NCBI RefSeq assembly: GCF_905220365.1
Contig: NC_061135.1
Location: 2,497,501-2,561,500, forward strand
DNA length: 64,000 nucleotides
Direction of reading: 5' to 3'
Source: Vanessa cardui
Lineage: Eukaryota; Arthropoda; Insecta; Lepidoptera; Nymphalidae
Shown piece by piece: positions 34,015 to 44,590 of the stretch; position 1 is the stretch's first letter; each line of letters opens with the position of its first letter. Under the pieces are notes generated by a model. That model made no database searches. It was not told the origin of the DNA and worked only from the letters and a program-made list of their open reading frames with translations. The position numbers and the translations under genes are program-made.

Positions 34015-34575
34015 ACTGTTAAATTAGGAATTTTTATTTTACATTACACATCGTTACATAATATAAAACAAAGTCGATTACCACTGTCTGTCCCTGTGTA
34101 TACTTAGATATTTAAAATTAAGCAACAGATTATGAAGCAGTTTTCTTAATAGATAGAGTGATTCGAGAGGTTCGATTACTTGGTGGTAGGGCTTTGTGCA
34201 AGCTCTTCTGGGTAGGTACCACCCACTCATCAGTTATTCTACCGCCAAATAACAGTACTCAGTATTGTTGTGTTCTGGTTTGAAGGGTGAGTGAGCCAAT
34301 GTAACTACAGGCACAAGGGACATAACATCTTATTTCCCAAGGTTGGTAGCACATTGACGATGTAAGGAATATTTAATATTTCTTACAGCGTCATTGTGTA
34401 TGGATGATGGTGACCACTTACCATCAGGTGGGCCATATGCTCGTCCGCCAACATATACCATTATAAAAAAAGGAACATTTTTGTGCATCATTCATTGACA
34501 ATATAGTATAGCAACAAGAAAAAAAAATTTCGTGTATTTAGTATCAGCCGTGCGAAGCCGGGCGAGGTCGTACAT
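34015..34575 (+). mobile_element. Helitron-like element D split by a SINE-A insertion
   Basis: Left part 34015-34162 (CATCGTTACATAATATAAAACAAAGTCG to AGAGTGATTCGAGAGG) and right part about 34466-34575 (GACAATATAGTATAGC to GCGAAGCCGGGCGAGG) together follow the order of the unbroken copy at 12.56 kb. SINE-A lies between them. Confidence 0.6.
34163..34465 (+). mobile_element. SINE-A, full-length, nested in element D
   Basis: TTACTTGGTGGTAGGGCTTTG through TACCATTATAAAAAAAGG, so both the start and the A-rich tail are visible. Good copy for defining the family ends. Confidence 0.78.
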
Positions 34576-34984
34576 ACATTTATATCATAATAGTGTGCTC
34601 GTAAGTATATTAAAAATTTAAAATATTTTCAAAAGTCTTTGCATTGGATAAGTGTCCGCGAATAATTGTCACGTATGGCGTGCTATAGCCCAAATGTAAA
34701 TTGGTGCTTGAATTTCCATTGCGACCAAAGCTGGACAAAGAGCGAATTTTTAAATTCATCAATTTTTTGCAATTTATCATTCTTTTGCTATCGCACCTGG
34801 ATTTTACCATTTTCGGTTCGCACAGATTTTCCTACTTAACACTCTGGCCAATTTTAAAACGATAAGAACTTGACTCTGAAAGTTATTTATCATTTATTAA
34901 ATTAAAGAATCTGTTATAAATGATTTCAAAATATAATTTTCATTTATATATGCGATAGCGGTCATGTATACAAGATTAATAAAG

Positions 34985-35268
34985 AGTCGAGATGGCCCAG
35001 TGGTTAGAACGCGTGCATCTTAACCGATGATTGCGGGTTCGAAACCATTTAAGCACCGCTGATTCATGTGCTTAATTTTTCTTTATAATTCATTTCGTGC
35101 TTAGCTGTGAAGGAAAACATCGTGACAAATTTCATAGAAATTCTGCCACGTGTGTATTCCACCAACCCGCATTGGAACAGAGTTGTGGAATATTTTCCAA
35201 ACCTTCTCCTCAAAGGGAGAGGAGGCCTTTAGCCCAGCAGTGGGAATTTACAGGCTGTTGTTGTTATA
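34985..35268 (+). mobile_element. tRNA-derived SINE-1
   Basis: GAGTCGAGATGGCCCAGTGG head, the GGGTTCGAAACC B box slightly altered, and a GTTGTTGTT tail. Imperfect TATACAA-type repeats flank it. Confidence 0.8.
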
Positions 35269-36044
35269 CAATATTATGGGGAGTAATAGTAATTTAAATT
35301 AAATGTAAATAGGTATGTTACTTAATGTTATGTGGTTACCACAATATAACAGTCAACATGAGCGCTGTTAGAAATATTAACCAGTAGCAAATTCTGCGGC
35401 TTTACTCGCGTGATATTTATAAAATATATATTTTCTTAACAAACAAAGGAATGCATACTCTTACTTTAGTAGCTCAAAAAGGACTTTATATGAATATTGC
35501 ACATTCCTCAATTATAATATTAAAACATTGATGTAGTGTATTTTTAATTACTATAAATACCTTACGAAAAACAAAATCATAAAATAAAACAATAATTCCA
35601 TTCTTTTTTGTCACACAAATTGATCCGACCGAACTCACTGTTTACTATGATATATCACATTATGTAACTGCTATTGGGAATATACCTTCCATTAACATAA
35701 ATGACCCAGAACCGATACGGTCGCGATAACAGCCATTCGTGGCGTGTTATGTCCCTTTTGCTGTTATGAACGAGGCTTGATTGTTCCATGATATAAAATA
35801 ATATAGTATTTTAACACGATAATTAATAATTTGAAATTATCAAGATTCAAAAATACCTATTAGAAGTGAAACCTCATATCGTTTAGTAATCCAAATATAT
35901 ATCTATCTATATATATATATATATATATATCATACCACCTATATATCTATCTATCTATCTATCTATAAATAAATAATTAATGAAGACGTACTAATTAGCT
36001 CAAAGAATCACAATTCAAATAATACTAATTTTATTTAAGTATTT
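35269..36044. other. No gene; contains a TATC/TA microsatellite
   Basis: AT-rich. Nothing recognised apart from the simple repeat at 35896-35967. Confidence 0.5.
35896..35967. repeat. Microsatellite (TA)n and (ATCT)n
   Basis: A TATATA run is followed, after a short interruption, by about five ATCT units. Confidence 0.85.
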
Positions 36045-36325
36045 GAAAAACCCAGAGGTTTAAACACGTACATAACTGATGATTGGGGTTCAAACTGGTA
36101 ACCACGACTGAAATTTCGTGTGCTCAATTTTTGTTCCTACTTAATATCATGCTCAGCGGTGAAGGAAAACATTATGAGGAAACCTTCATGCGTCTAATTT
36201 CAACGAAATTGTGCCACATATGAATCCAATATGCGTTAGAGCAGAGTGGTGGAATCCGTGCCTGACATTACCCTCATAGGGAGAAGATACCCAGTAGTGG
36301 GAAATTTACAGGATGTACATGATGA
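36045..36325 (+). mobile_element. tRNA-derived SINE-1, diverged
   Basis: GATGATTGGGGTTCAAAC, CTCAGCGGTGAAGGAAAACATTATGAGGA and CCCAGTAGTGGGAAATTTACAGG are retained. The head is decayed. Confidence 0.65.
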
Positions 36326-38494
36326 TGATAGTCAAACAGCTGAAAAGCCACCTTTAAACGAAAAGAACTGAGTCAAAATCGATTTATAAATTTAGTAGTT
36401 ACAGTACCACAGATAAATAGGAAGATTGATACTGAGACAGTAATAATCTAATAATTGAATAATTAATTCAAAGGTGATAGCTAGCTATTAGCTATAGCTA
36501 TTCTTGTTTCCATTCCAAATGGCCATGAGTTATCAATTATCACTTGTTACAAAAGGTCTTAGTACTTGTCAATTATACTGATGTAAATTATACTTTATTT
36601 AAAAGTCTGGCATATGACCTTTGTAAAGTTTTAGGGGTTTCTGAAATCATGTGATTTAAATAATGATATATTTGATTGTAAGTGGTATTTGGTCTTATAA
36701 AAGCCAGCTGTTCATTAGTAAGTGATGGATTGTGTCTTCTTGGAATCATGAAGATTTCCAAGACATTTTTGTATCTAACCTAAGCTTAATATGATAACTC
36801 CAATCTCTAAATGTACTGTACTTTTCATATGAAAATTTAGTGGTGTGTGTGTGGTATAATAAAATATAAAATCAACGAAATAAACTTCAATCTATAAACA
36901 AATTGCAATCGCTTGGAATCGAGGTAAGAGATCGCAATCTCGTTTTTCTTGGTAAAAAATGAACATCTTCCTGTCACGAGGAAAGGCAATAAGAGGGCAA
37001 GCACTTAGCAACGCCCGTATATAAATCGAAAAATTGAAAGGAATAGGTCACCGTGAGCCATACCAGGAGTAAGTCGACTTTAAACCGCAATTCCGATACT
37101 AGTATCGGGAAATTAACTAGCCCTGTCACCTTTGGAATTCAAAGAGAGATCGCCTTTCACAAAATTCAATGGATGTTTAAATCAAAGTATGTATTAATGA
37201 ATAGCAAAATAAACTCTATTGGTTCAATAGAAGTGATTTACAAATAATTATGAAAGAACTTAAATTTGATAAATTTATGGAAGTATATTAATGTACTTTG
37301 GTTTCGTCAAAGTCTTAAAATATATTTATTTAAATGGGCATATATTTCAAAATAATCGTGTAATTCAGATACAAATATATGGCACTTATGAAAACCAAAT
37401 TTTTGAAGTTTAATTACTTTGCTGCTAATAAATAATAGTTTGTATAGCTATTTTCGTTTTGAATGAGCACTTGTCAACACGTTTGTCTACACCGGTCAAT
37501 GTTTTAGTCATAGTTTGGCAATTTTAGACGAAGAACAATCAAAACAAGGAGATAACCCTACATCAGATGCCAGTCCAGTTTACATATTATGATTTAAATG
37601 CTCAAATTAAAACAAAACGTTATGGAATTTTAATATTCGTATTGTTTCGGTTTAAAATTAGAATGGATAACAAAATATATTTTTAAATATGGAATAGCCC
37701 GTCAGTCTACGGTAAAATGTTGATCATTTTTCCTTTATTAACTTTTCCTTAAAAACACCTAACAAACTTGTCAGTTCTATGTAATCCGCTAACAAGCTGT
37801 CAGATGTGTAAGGCATTCGCGCCATTACCGGCTGTCAATGTTCTTCGGCAATTAGTTTCAGACGCTTCGTTTCGTGCGCGGCCATGAAAAAGCCATTCAT
37901 AAATATTGTTCACATAAATGTTCAGTCATAAACAATCCGAAAGGAAAATCGAATGACATTTGATGGGCAATAAATTGGGTGATGATTTTTTTCTAAAGAG
38001 TTATTTATTTCGACGAAAATTCATAGTTCTTTGCGATCGCGTGCTATAAATCAAGTGAATCCACGAATGGAAACGCAGGTGTTGCCACAAAACTATTGAA
38101 TGGCTTTTTGTTACAGTTTTGAGATCGCGGAAACTTTTAATATCGATTAGCTAAATTTATTTTTTTAATAGTAATATATTGAGATTTTAAAAATAACCAT
38201 ATTTCTTAATTTATAGTTATATATTTACATACTTTGTCCCAGTATGTATTTATTGACTTTTTGGACTTGATAGAACACAAGGTACAGTCGGGGTAAGAAA
38301 AGGTTCGTCACCTTAAGATCTATTTTCGTGTGCTCAGTATGAGCAATAATCTGCTTTACTAATCGAGAATGACATGTTGCGTCGCAATGATTTTATCTTT
38401 AGTTTTAAAAGGTACTAAGAGCTTAAGAGTTGATAAAGGAATTAATTTTAAAACTGACGATGGTTTTATTACTCTGACTGTACTTAACTAAAGT
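36326..38494. other. 2.2 kb without a gene; retroelement J scrap at about 37020-37150
   Basis: The stretch with CCGCAATTCCGATACTAGTATCGGG and ACTAGCCCTGTCACC resembles the minus-strand J fragments at 39.1 and 44.4 kb, at low similarity. The rest is AT-rich and unassigned. Confidence 0.35.
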
Positions 38495-38727
38495 ATGTTT
38501 TTATGTTATAACTTGTCGGACGAGCATATGGGCCACCTGATGGTAAGTGGTCACCATCACCCATAGACAATGACGCTGTAAGAAGTATTAACTATTCCTT
38601 ATATCGTCAATGTGCCACCAACCTTGGGAACTAAGATGTTATGTCCCTTGTGCCTGTAGTTAAACGGACTCACTCATCCTTCAAACCGGAACACAACCAT
38701 ACTGAGTACTGTTATTTGGCGGTAAAA
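38495..38727 (-). mobile_element. SINE-A, truncated at its 5' part
   Basis: Plus strand runs from TTATGTTATAACTTGTCGGACGAGC to ACTGAGTACTGTTATTTGGCGG and then stops. The GGTACCTACCCAGACGGG block of full copies is absent. Confidence 0.7.
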
Positions 38728-39004
38728 GTAAAGTAGTATCTTTTCTGTGAGATCGATGTGATGTGAATAATCTCTCTCCTGCTTAGTTAATGGTATGACC
38801 CCTTAAAGATTAAAAGAAATTTAAGCTGGCAACAATCTTTCGTCCCGTGAGATTTAGTTAGAAGACGCGCTTAAAACTGACAGTGACAAAATGGTTCCAA
38901 CTTTCGTGATCTTGTGTCGCCAGCCACAAATCTAAAAAATATGCAACCTCATGATACAAATTTAAAGATTATTCTATGCACTGTAAAAAAAAAAAACTAT
39001 ATGT

Positions 39005-39360
39005 TTATTAACATAAGAATTAACAACATTAAATGCTTAAATATATATATACAAATATGAACTAAAACTAGTTACTGTATAAATCTTGACCGCGTGGAAT
39101 GGTGGCAAGAATGCTAGCAGCATTTCCCCGTTGAATCGCAATTCCGATCCTCTGGGCAAAAAACGAACCAGCCCTCCTGTCACCAGTGGAGGCAATGAGG
39201 CGAGGTGTTATACTTTTGATGAAGCTTTTTGCACCACTACTCCAAGGGCCAAGCGTTTCGACAGCAAATGGAACAAAAAAGTAATTAGGTATAATACACG
39301 AATATTTAGTTATTTTTTTGCCTTTTTTCGCAGTGGCACCGGCTCTTAACATTGTTAAAC
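39005..39360 (-). pseudogene. 3' end of retroelement J, longest coding remnant
   Basis: A 94-codon frame (39068-39352) contains YFFVPFAVETLGPWSSGAKS, ITPRLIASTGDRRAGSFFAQ, RIGIAIQRGNAASILATIPR and ends at GQDLYSN-stop. The VETLGPW...ATGD.RAG..LAQRI..AIQRGNAAS pattern resembles a conserved C-terminal module I associate with eukaryotic retroelement proteins, but I cannot place the clade. Four to five copies here share the same stop and 3' UTR, so all look like 5'-truncated insertions. Confidence 0.5.
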
Positions 39361-39784
39361 TCTGTAAAAATGATAGGAGTACATGTTGTTTTTAAACATA
39401 TAATATGTTTAACCCTGGTCCCTTTATCTGGATGTGATAAATGGAACATGACGTTAATCCATTTCTTTGTATCTCTGATCCACTTGACCCTTTTTATATG
39501 TTAAATGTAATATATATGTATAATACATACAATTATGTACAATGACTTGCACACTTTTTTTTTATAACATCCACGGTCTCGCGGTTGCCTGTACCTTTAT
39601 ACTACTCATATTTTTTATTTGATTGTGTCAATTTACATACATGATTGTTTCAAGATAAAGTAGATCTCAGTATATAGTAAAGTTATCAAACGAAATATAG
39701 GTACTTGCTATCTTAGTTAGACATAGAATAATATGTGTTAAAGACAGTTTCAGACCCTCTCCTACAGTTGTAATTAAAGAAAAA
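39361..39784. other. No gene or recognised repeat
   Basis: Nothing supportable seen. Confidence 0.4.
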
Positions 39785-39943
39785 CAGGGTTATATATTTT
39801 TAAATGTTAAAAAAGTGTAACTACTGAGTTTTGCCGGTTCTCCTCGGAAGAATCTACTTTCCGAACCGATGGTAGCTTCACTTAATTGTAAAATGACGAT
39901 TCAAAAGTGCATGTAAGAGCCTACTTGAATAAAGTTTATTTTC
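39785..39943 (+). mobile_element. LINE 3' end (family C)
   Basis: GTGTAACTACTGAGTTTTGCCGG through GCCTACTTGAATAAAGTTTATTTT. Abuts element G, with no spacer. Confidence 0.65.
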
Positions 39944-40857
39944 AACCGACTTCCAAAAGGAGGAGGTTATCAATTCGTCTGTATTTTTTTTTTTTTTTTA
40001 TGTTTGTTACCTCATAACTTTTCACTGGGTGGACCGATTTTGATAATTTCTTTTTTGTTTGAAAGGTAGTGCTTCCCGTGGGGTCCCGTTTTTTTTCCGA
40101 TGATGGTATCCGTATGAAAACGACATAAGTCTTAAATTTGCATTATGTATATGCGCGACAAATAGGTGAATAACTGAAAATCACGTCAACCAATTTTGAT
40201 AATTCTTTTTTTAGTATAAAATATATACTTCAAGGGTAATTTAGTGAAAGTTTGGTAAGGTTCTGAGCACAGGATCCATGACAAAGTAACGGAACGGAAG
40301 GGAACGGAACAATTCTGAGGAGCACGTTAGCGATACTCAGTCGAATCTTTTATTTATAGGTTATTTGGATATTTGAGTCACCTTCCGTAATGTGGTTATG
40401 TTTATGTAATTATCATAGTCGAATATTATAATCAACTAGCTACCCACCCCGGCTTCGCACGGGTGCAATACTGATACTAAATATACTACAGTCAGTGTCA
40501 GCCAATAAAACCCTACAGTATATCTATCAAAAAACAATACGAGAATACTTTAACAAATATGTTTTTTACAAATTACCTTTTACACAATAATATACTGGAT
40601 CAATCAAGGGGCTCGTATCGCTTCTTTCTTTTGATTGTTGGGGCAAGGGCACCGTTGCTGACATCGGCTCCAAATATACCAATAACTATAACTACATGAT
40701 ATAATCGTTAATCGACTTTTAAGTAGTCTAATATTTTTCATTTCATTTAACTTAGGAAGACTCTAAAAAATATGTTGAATACGCAATTATTTTTATTACT
40801 TTTTCGTGTATATTCATTTGTTTTAAAATAGTGTTTTGTTTGAAGTCGGTTTTTCTT
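39944..40857. mobile_element. TIR element G, long form, interrupted
   Basis: Left end AACCGACTTCCAAAAGGAGGAGG and right end TTTGAAGTCGGTTTTTC form inverted termini related to the 18.7-kb element. The middle carries CCGATGATGGTATCCGTATG and a Helitron-like end at 40438. The element is therefore composite. Confidence 0.5.
40438..40540 (-). mobile_element. Helitron-like element D terminus
   Basis: Plus strand ACTAGCTACCCACCCCGGCTTCGCACGGGTGCAAT is the complement of the ...GTGCGAAGCCGGGG...CTAGT end seen in element D. The extent to the right is uncertain. Confidence 0.5.
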
Positions 40858-40890
40858 TTTGTTAAAATTTTTATGATTTGATTTGATTTG

Positions 40891-41334
40891 ATTGGTAATT
40901 CGACGTACATCCGTTAAGAGGTGATAGGGGTGACTATAATTGTATGTTAGGAGGTTATAGGGGTAACTATATATGTATAATCCAAGTGAACCATTTTTGA
41001 GTTATCACGTTTTTTAGCTTTTTTCAAAATCGCTCAAAAATGCAACTTCAAAAATTTATTTAGAAAAAAATATCAAAAAAAATCTTTTTTATTTTTCTGA
41101 TTTATAAAAACATCCAGTGCTTATTACACTGGATATTTTTCAATATTTAAACAATCATTATTAGATCAAATTTAAAAATGGGAGACGGAAAACGATATTA
41201 TTTCAAAATATTTTTCTTTAAAAATAACCAAAAATATAAAAAAAAATTCAAAAATTGGTTCACTTTTGTATTATACATATGGGGATTAAAATTATTGCAA
41301 TCATCTCCTAACGGATGTACTTCCGATTACCAAT
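40891..41334. mobile_element. Palindromic MITE with ~35-bp TIRs
   Basis: ATTGGTAATTCGACGTACATCCGTTA at the left and its imperfect complement at 41300-41334 define the ends. A second internal inverted pair (GTATAATCC..AAGTGAACCA near 40975; TGGTTCACTTTTGTATTATAC near 41255-41277) makes most of the element fold-back. Non-coding, A/T-rich centre. Confidence 0.75.
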
Positions 41335-41734
41335 AACCCTGTATATGTGTATCAAAGAATTATCGTACGTATTAAACGTAATGAGGGTTATATCAATAAT
41401 ATGTTTTTACGAATAATGAAGATTTTATCGCAGTTTTAAGCGTAGTCTCTGTTTTCCTGGCCTCATCTATTATCCAAGTAAAGTGCACACGTCCAGCGCG
41501 TATCTCTCTCGTTATCAGATAGGTGCTCGTCTACTGAGGCGTTCATTTACCTCATTTAGCCTACTCTAGCACCTGGTTGGAGATTTCCTGCAGTTGCGAA
41601 ATTGCGAGCATATAAACCTTATGAATTTTTAAGCATGAACTTTTATCGAATAGAATTATGATGTAACGTTGAAAGAAACTTCTAAATTAATTATATTAAC
41701 TGATCATTAAAATCTCTGATGTAACAATTATTGC

Positions 41735-41925
41735 CACCATTACATAGTATAAAACAAAGTCGCTTACCGCTTTTTGATTTTATGTATGCTTCCTGTGTAT
41801 ATATAACATGGACAATATAGTAAATAAACATTAATAATTTTAGAAGTTTCTGGTATGACGTAATTCTGTAGTTATTTTAATATTATTGAACCCATGACTA
41901 CCCGGGGCGGGTCGCTCATATTTAA
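41735..41925 (+). mobile_element. Helitron-like element D, internally shortened
   Basis: CATTACATAGTATAAAACAAAGTCGCTTACC to CCCGGGGCGGGTCGCTC. The AGAGTGATTCAAGAGGAAGG segment of other copies is missing, and the terminal CTAG is mutated. Confidence 0.55.
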
Positions 41926-41984
41926 AAAAAATTATTTGATAATCTTTTTTTTTTAAAACGAGCGGTTGGTAAATTTTGTAACAA

Positions 41985-42258
41985 CAATAAGCTTGTAAGT
42001 AAATTTCCCACTGCTGGGCCTCCTCTCCCTTTGAGGAGAAGGTTTGGAACATATTCCACCAAGCCGTTCCTATAAGGGTTGATGGTATTCACATATGGCA
42101 GAATTTCTATGAAATTAGATACATGCTTCCCTTACGATGTTTTCCTTCACCGCCGAGCACGAAATTACTTATATACATAAATTAAGTACATGAATAATCA
42201 GTGGTACTTGCATCGTTTTAGATGCACGAGTTCTAACCACTGGGCCATCTCGGCTCTA
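41985..42258 (-). mobile_element. tRNA-derived SINE-1
   Basis: Plus strand from AACAATAAGC..CCCACTGCTGGGCC to AACCACTGGGCCATCTCGGC. The A-box complement is intact; the B-box region is deleted. Confidence 0.75.
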
Positions 42259-42844
42259 AATTCTGTAAGATATATTAATTATTATTAATGTGGTAAATAA
42301 TATCAAAGACTTATTTCAAAGAAAAAAAAATACTTCGTAATAAAAAAAGAGTATCACTATACGGAAAAGTAATTACGATATCGACTACACGGTTTGGGCT
42401 TTCAAAAATTATTCGGTACTTCATAGGTTATATAAAAAGTACCTTATTACAATGTATTAAGGCATAATGTCCACGTAAATAAATTCGCTTTAAGAAAGTA
42501 AAGTGACACGTACAAGACCTAAAAGAAATTCAATGGAACCATAATCATAGTACGTATTGACATTGACTTCGAAAAATCACGCGCTTTTCTCATACAATTT
42601 TTGTTTTGTGTACACGCTGCGAAGTTTATATGCTTTTTTTTTTAATTTCATCATATGTCCTGTAACAGAATGCCTTTAATAAATATAGAAACTTTTTAAG
42701 GTTTGTTAGAGATTTTGAGACGATTATGTGTGCACTTACGTTGGCACGTGACAATTGCACGTAATTTAAACGGTAATAATGAATGACGTATCAGTATTTA
42801 AATAATAATAATTATTATTATTAATGTAATTATATTATTTTACC
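42259..42844. other. No gene or recognised repeat
   Basis: AT-rich with a short AATAAT microsatellite near 42800-42825. Confidence 0.4.
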
Positions 42845-43080
42845 ACTTTGAAGACCTCCATGGTCGAGTGGTGTGTACACCTGTTTTTATGGGTACGGTA
42901 TAGTATATGTAGACAGTAGATGTAGATTACTATTAGTTTTCTATGTTGTCTTGAGTCTAGGTGTTTGTGGTACCGTCTCACATCTGATTTTCCATAGCAC
43001 AAATGCTTAAGCTTAAGTAGCTTAAGCATTGGAATCAAAGTAACGTATGTGATGTTGTCTCATATTTATTTATTATTTAT
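42845..43080 (+). mobile_element. SINE-2, internally deleted
   Basis: Head GACCTCCATGGTCGAGTGGTG and body TTTCTATGTTGTCTTGAG, GGTACCGTCTCACATCTG, TTGGAATCAAAG present. The B-box segment is missing. A small duplication of GCTTAAG-type sequence occurs at 43005-43030. Confidence 0.75.
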
Positions 43081-43584
43081 TTATTAAAACTCCATATAAA
43101 CATTCACAATTTAAATTTATAATCAAATAAGCGTTGCTTGTTTTTATTATGCGCGTATCATAAAAATCACTCATAATTTTTTCATAAGCGAATAAACAAG
43201 TACTACTTCGTATGGGTTCCTAATGAGGCCTCATTTCATGTAAACAGGTTACGGGTTATTTAATACTTGACAAAGATGTGGTACAATGTCAGCTAACATG
43301 TAAAAGTTTCCTTATGGTCTAGAACTGTTTAGCAGAAGATTTATTATAAACAATATAATTATATCACTTGAAAACTATATGCTTTTGTGACTTTAATGTG
43401 CCCTTGGTTAAAAATCTAAGTTATATTTTAATGATCATTTATAATTATTAACACCTGTAAAATTAATAAACTTATCTCATAAAAGGTCAAACGGTTTCAA
43501 TTTTCCCAAAAAAAAAAACATTTAAGAAGTGTAAATATGAATTTTAACAAAGTCTCCTAAAGTTTTTAGTAATGTAAAACTAAA
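43081..43584. other. No gene or recognised repeat
   Basis: Nothing supportable seen. Confidence 0.4.
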
Positions 43585-43850
43585 ATAACAGCTCGAAATT
43601 GTCCCACTGCTGCACTAAGACTATCTATACTTTGGAGAAGAGGGTTCGTAGCTAATTACACCATACCGCTTCCATCCGGATTGGTAGATACACATGTTGG
43701 AGAATTTCATTAAAATAAGGCACGTGCAGATATCCTCACGTTTTTGTTTTTCACCACGAAACACCAAATGAAAATTCAGTAGTGCTAGTCCTGGTTTGAA
43801 CCCGCAACCATCAATTAAGATGCATGTGCTCTAACGGCCACCTCGGTTTA
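43585..43850 (-). mobile_element. tRNA-derived SINE-1, old copy
   Basis: CCCACTGCTGCACTAAGACTATC, CACGTGCAGATATCCTCACG and TTGAACCCGCAACCATCAATTAAG follow the family order with many substitutions. Confidence 0.6.
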
Positions 43851-44344
43851 TCTAAAGTTGTAAGATGCAACAAAATAATAGGGAAAACTAAATTATATTA
43901 AAAGATACAATCTTAGAGAATCCTGGACAATAAGTACAGCATCACATAAAATAGTTGGAGAGCATTACACGGAATGTTTTATAGCAGCTGAACTTTATAC
44001 AAACCGACTTATACATAAAATTATTGCAGCTTCCTCAAGACAATGCAATCCTATCCGAGTTCTCTTAAGAAATGTCCAAATGTCCCTTGTGGGGATTAAA
44101 TTCGAGCTACACCGCTCTCGTCTCGGTCCCCTCGCTTGAAACAAAGATAAACGACGTAAAATTTTTACCAAAAAATAAATGTTAAAGCGTAAAGCGCTTT
44201 CATATTTCTGTTCAGACTAGATCCTAGACGTGCATTGCTTAAAAAATCTCTAAAACGAATGAATTGTTGAATGAAATGGATTTTTATTGTTTGATGTCTT
44301 ATATCTACAATAACAAAATAAAATAAAATTTAAAATCAATGAAA
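43851..44344. other. No gene or recognised repeat
   Basis: Nothing supportable seen. Confidence 0.4.
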
Positions 44345-44590
44345 ATAGGACATTTTAATATAAATTACTAAATATTTTATTAACATGACAACTAAAACTA
44401 GTTATTGTACAAATCTTGACCGCATGGAATGCTAGCAAGAATGCTAGCAGCATTTCCCCCTTGAATAGCAATTCCGATCAGGCCAAAAACGAACCAGCCC
44501 TCCTGTCACCAGTGGAGGCAAAGAGGCGAGGTGTTATACTTTTGATGAAGTTTTATGTACCACTACTCCAATTCATTATTATAACTAAAC
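44345..44590 (-). pseudogene. 3' end of retroelement J
   Basis: The complement retains the IAIQ-GNAASILAS and RSRFVQ segments, then the family stop and 3' UTR. Shorter and more decayed than the 39-kb copy. Confidence 0.5.

Noticed and set aside
35896..35967. Tandem ATCT/TA run as a CRISPR-like or satellite array
   Set aside because: Units are 2-4 bp without spacers: an ordinary microsatellite.
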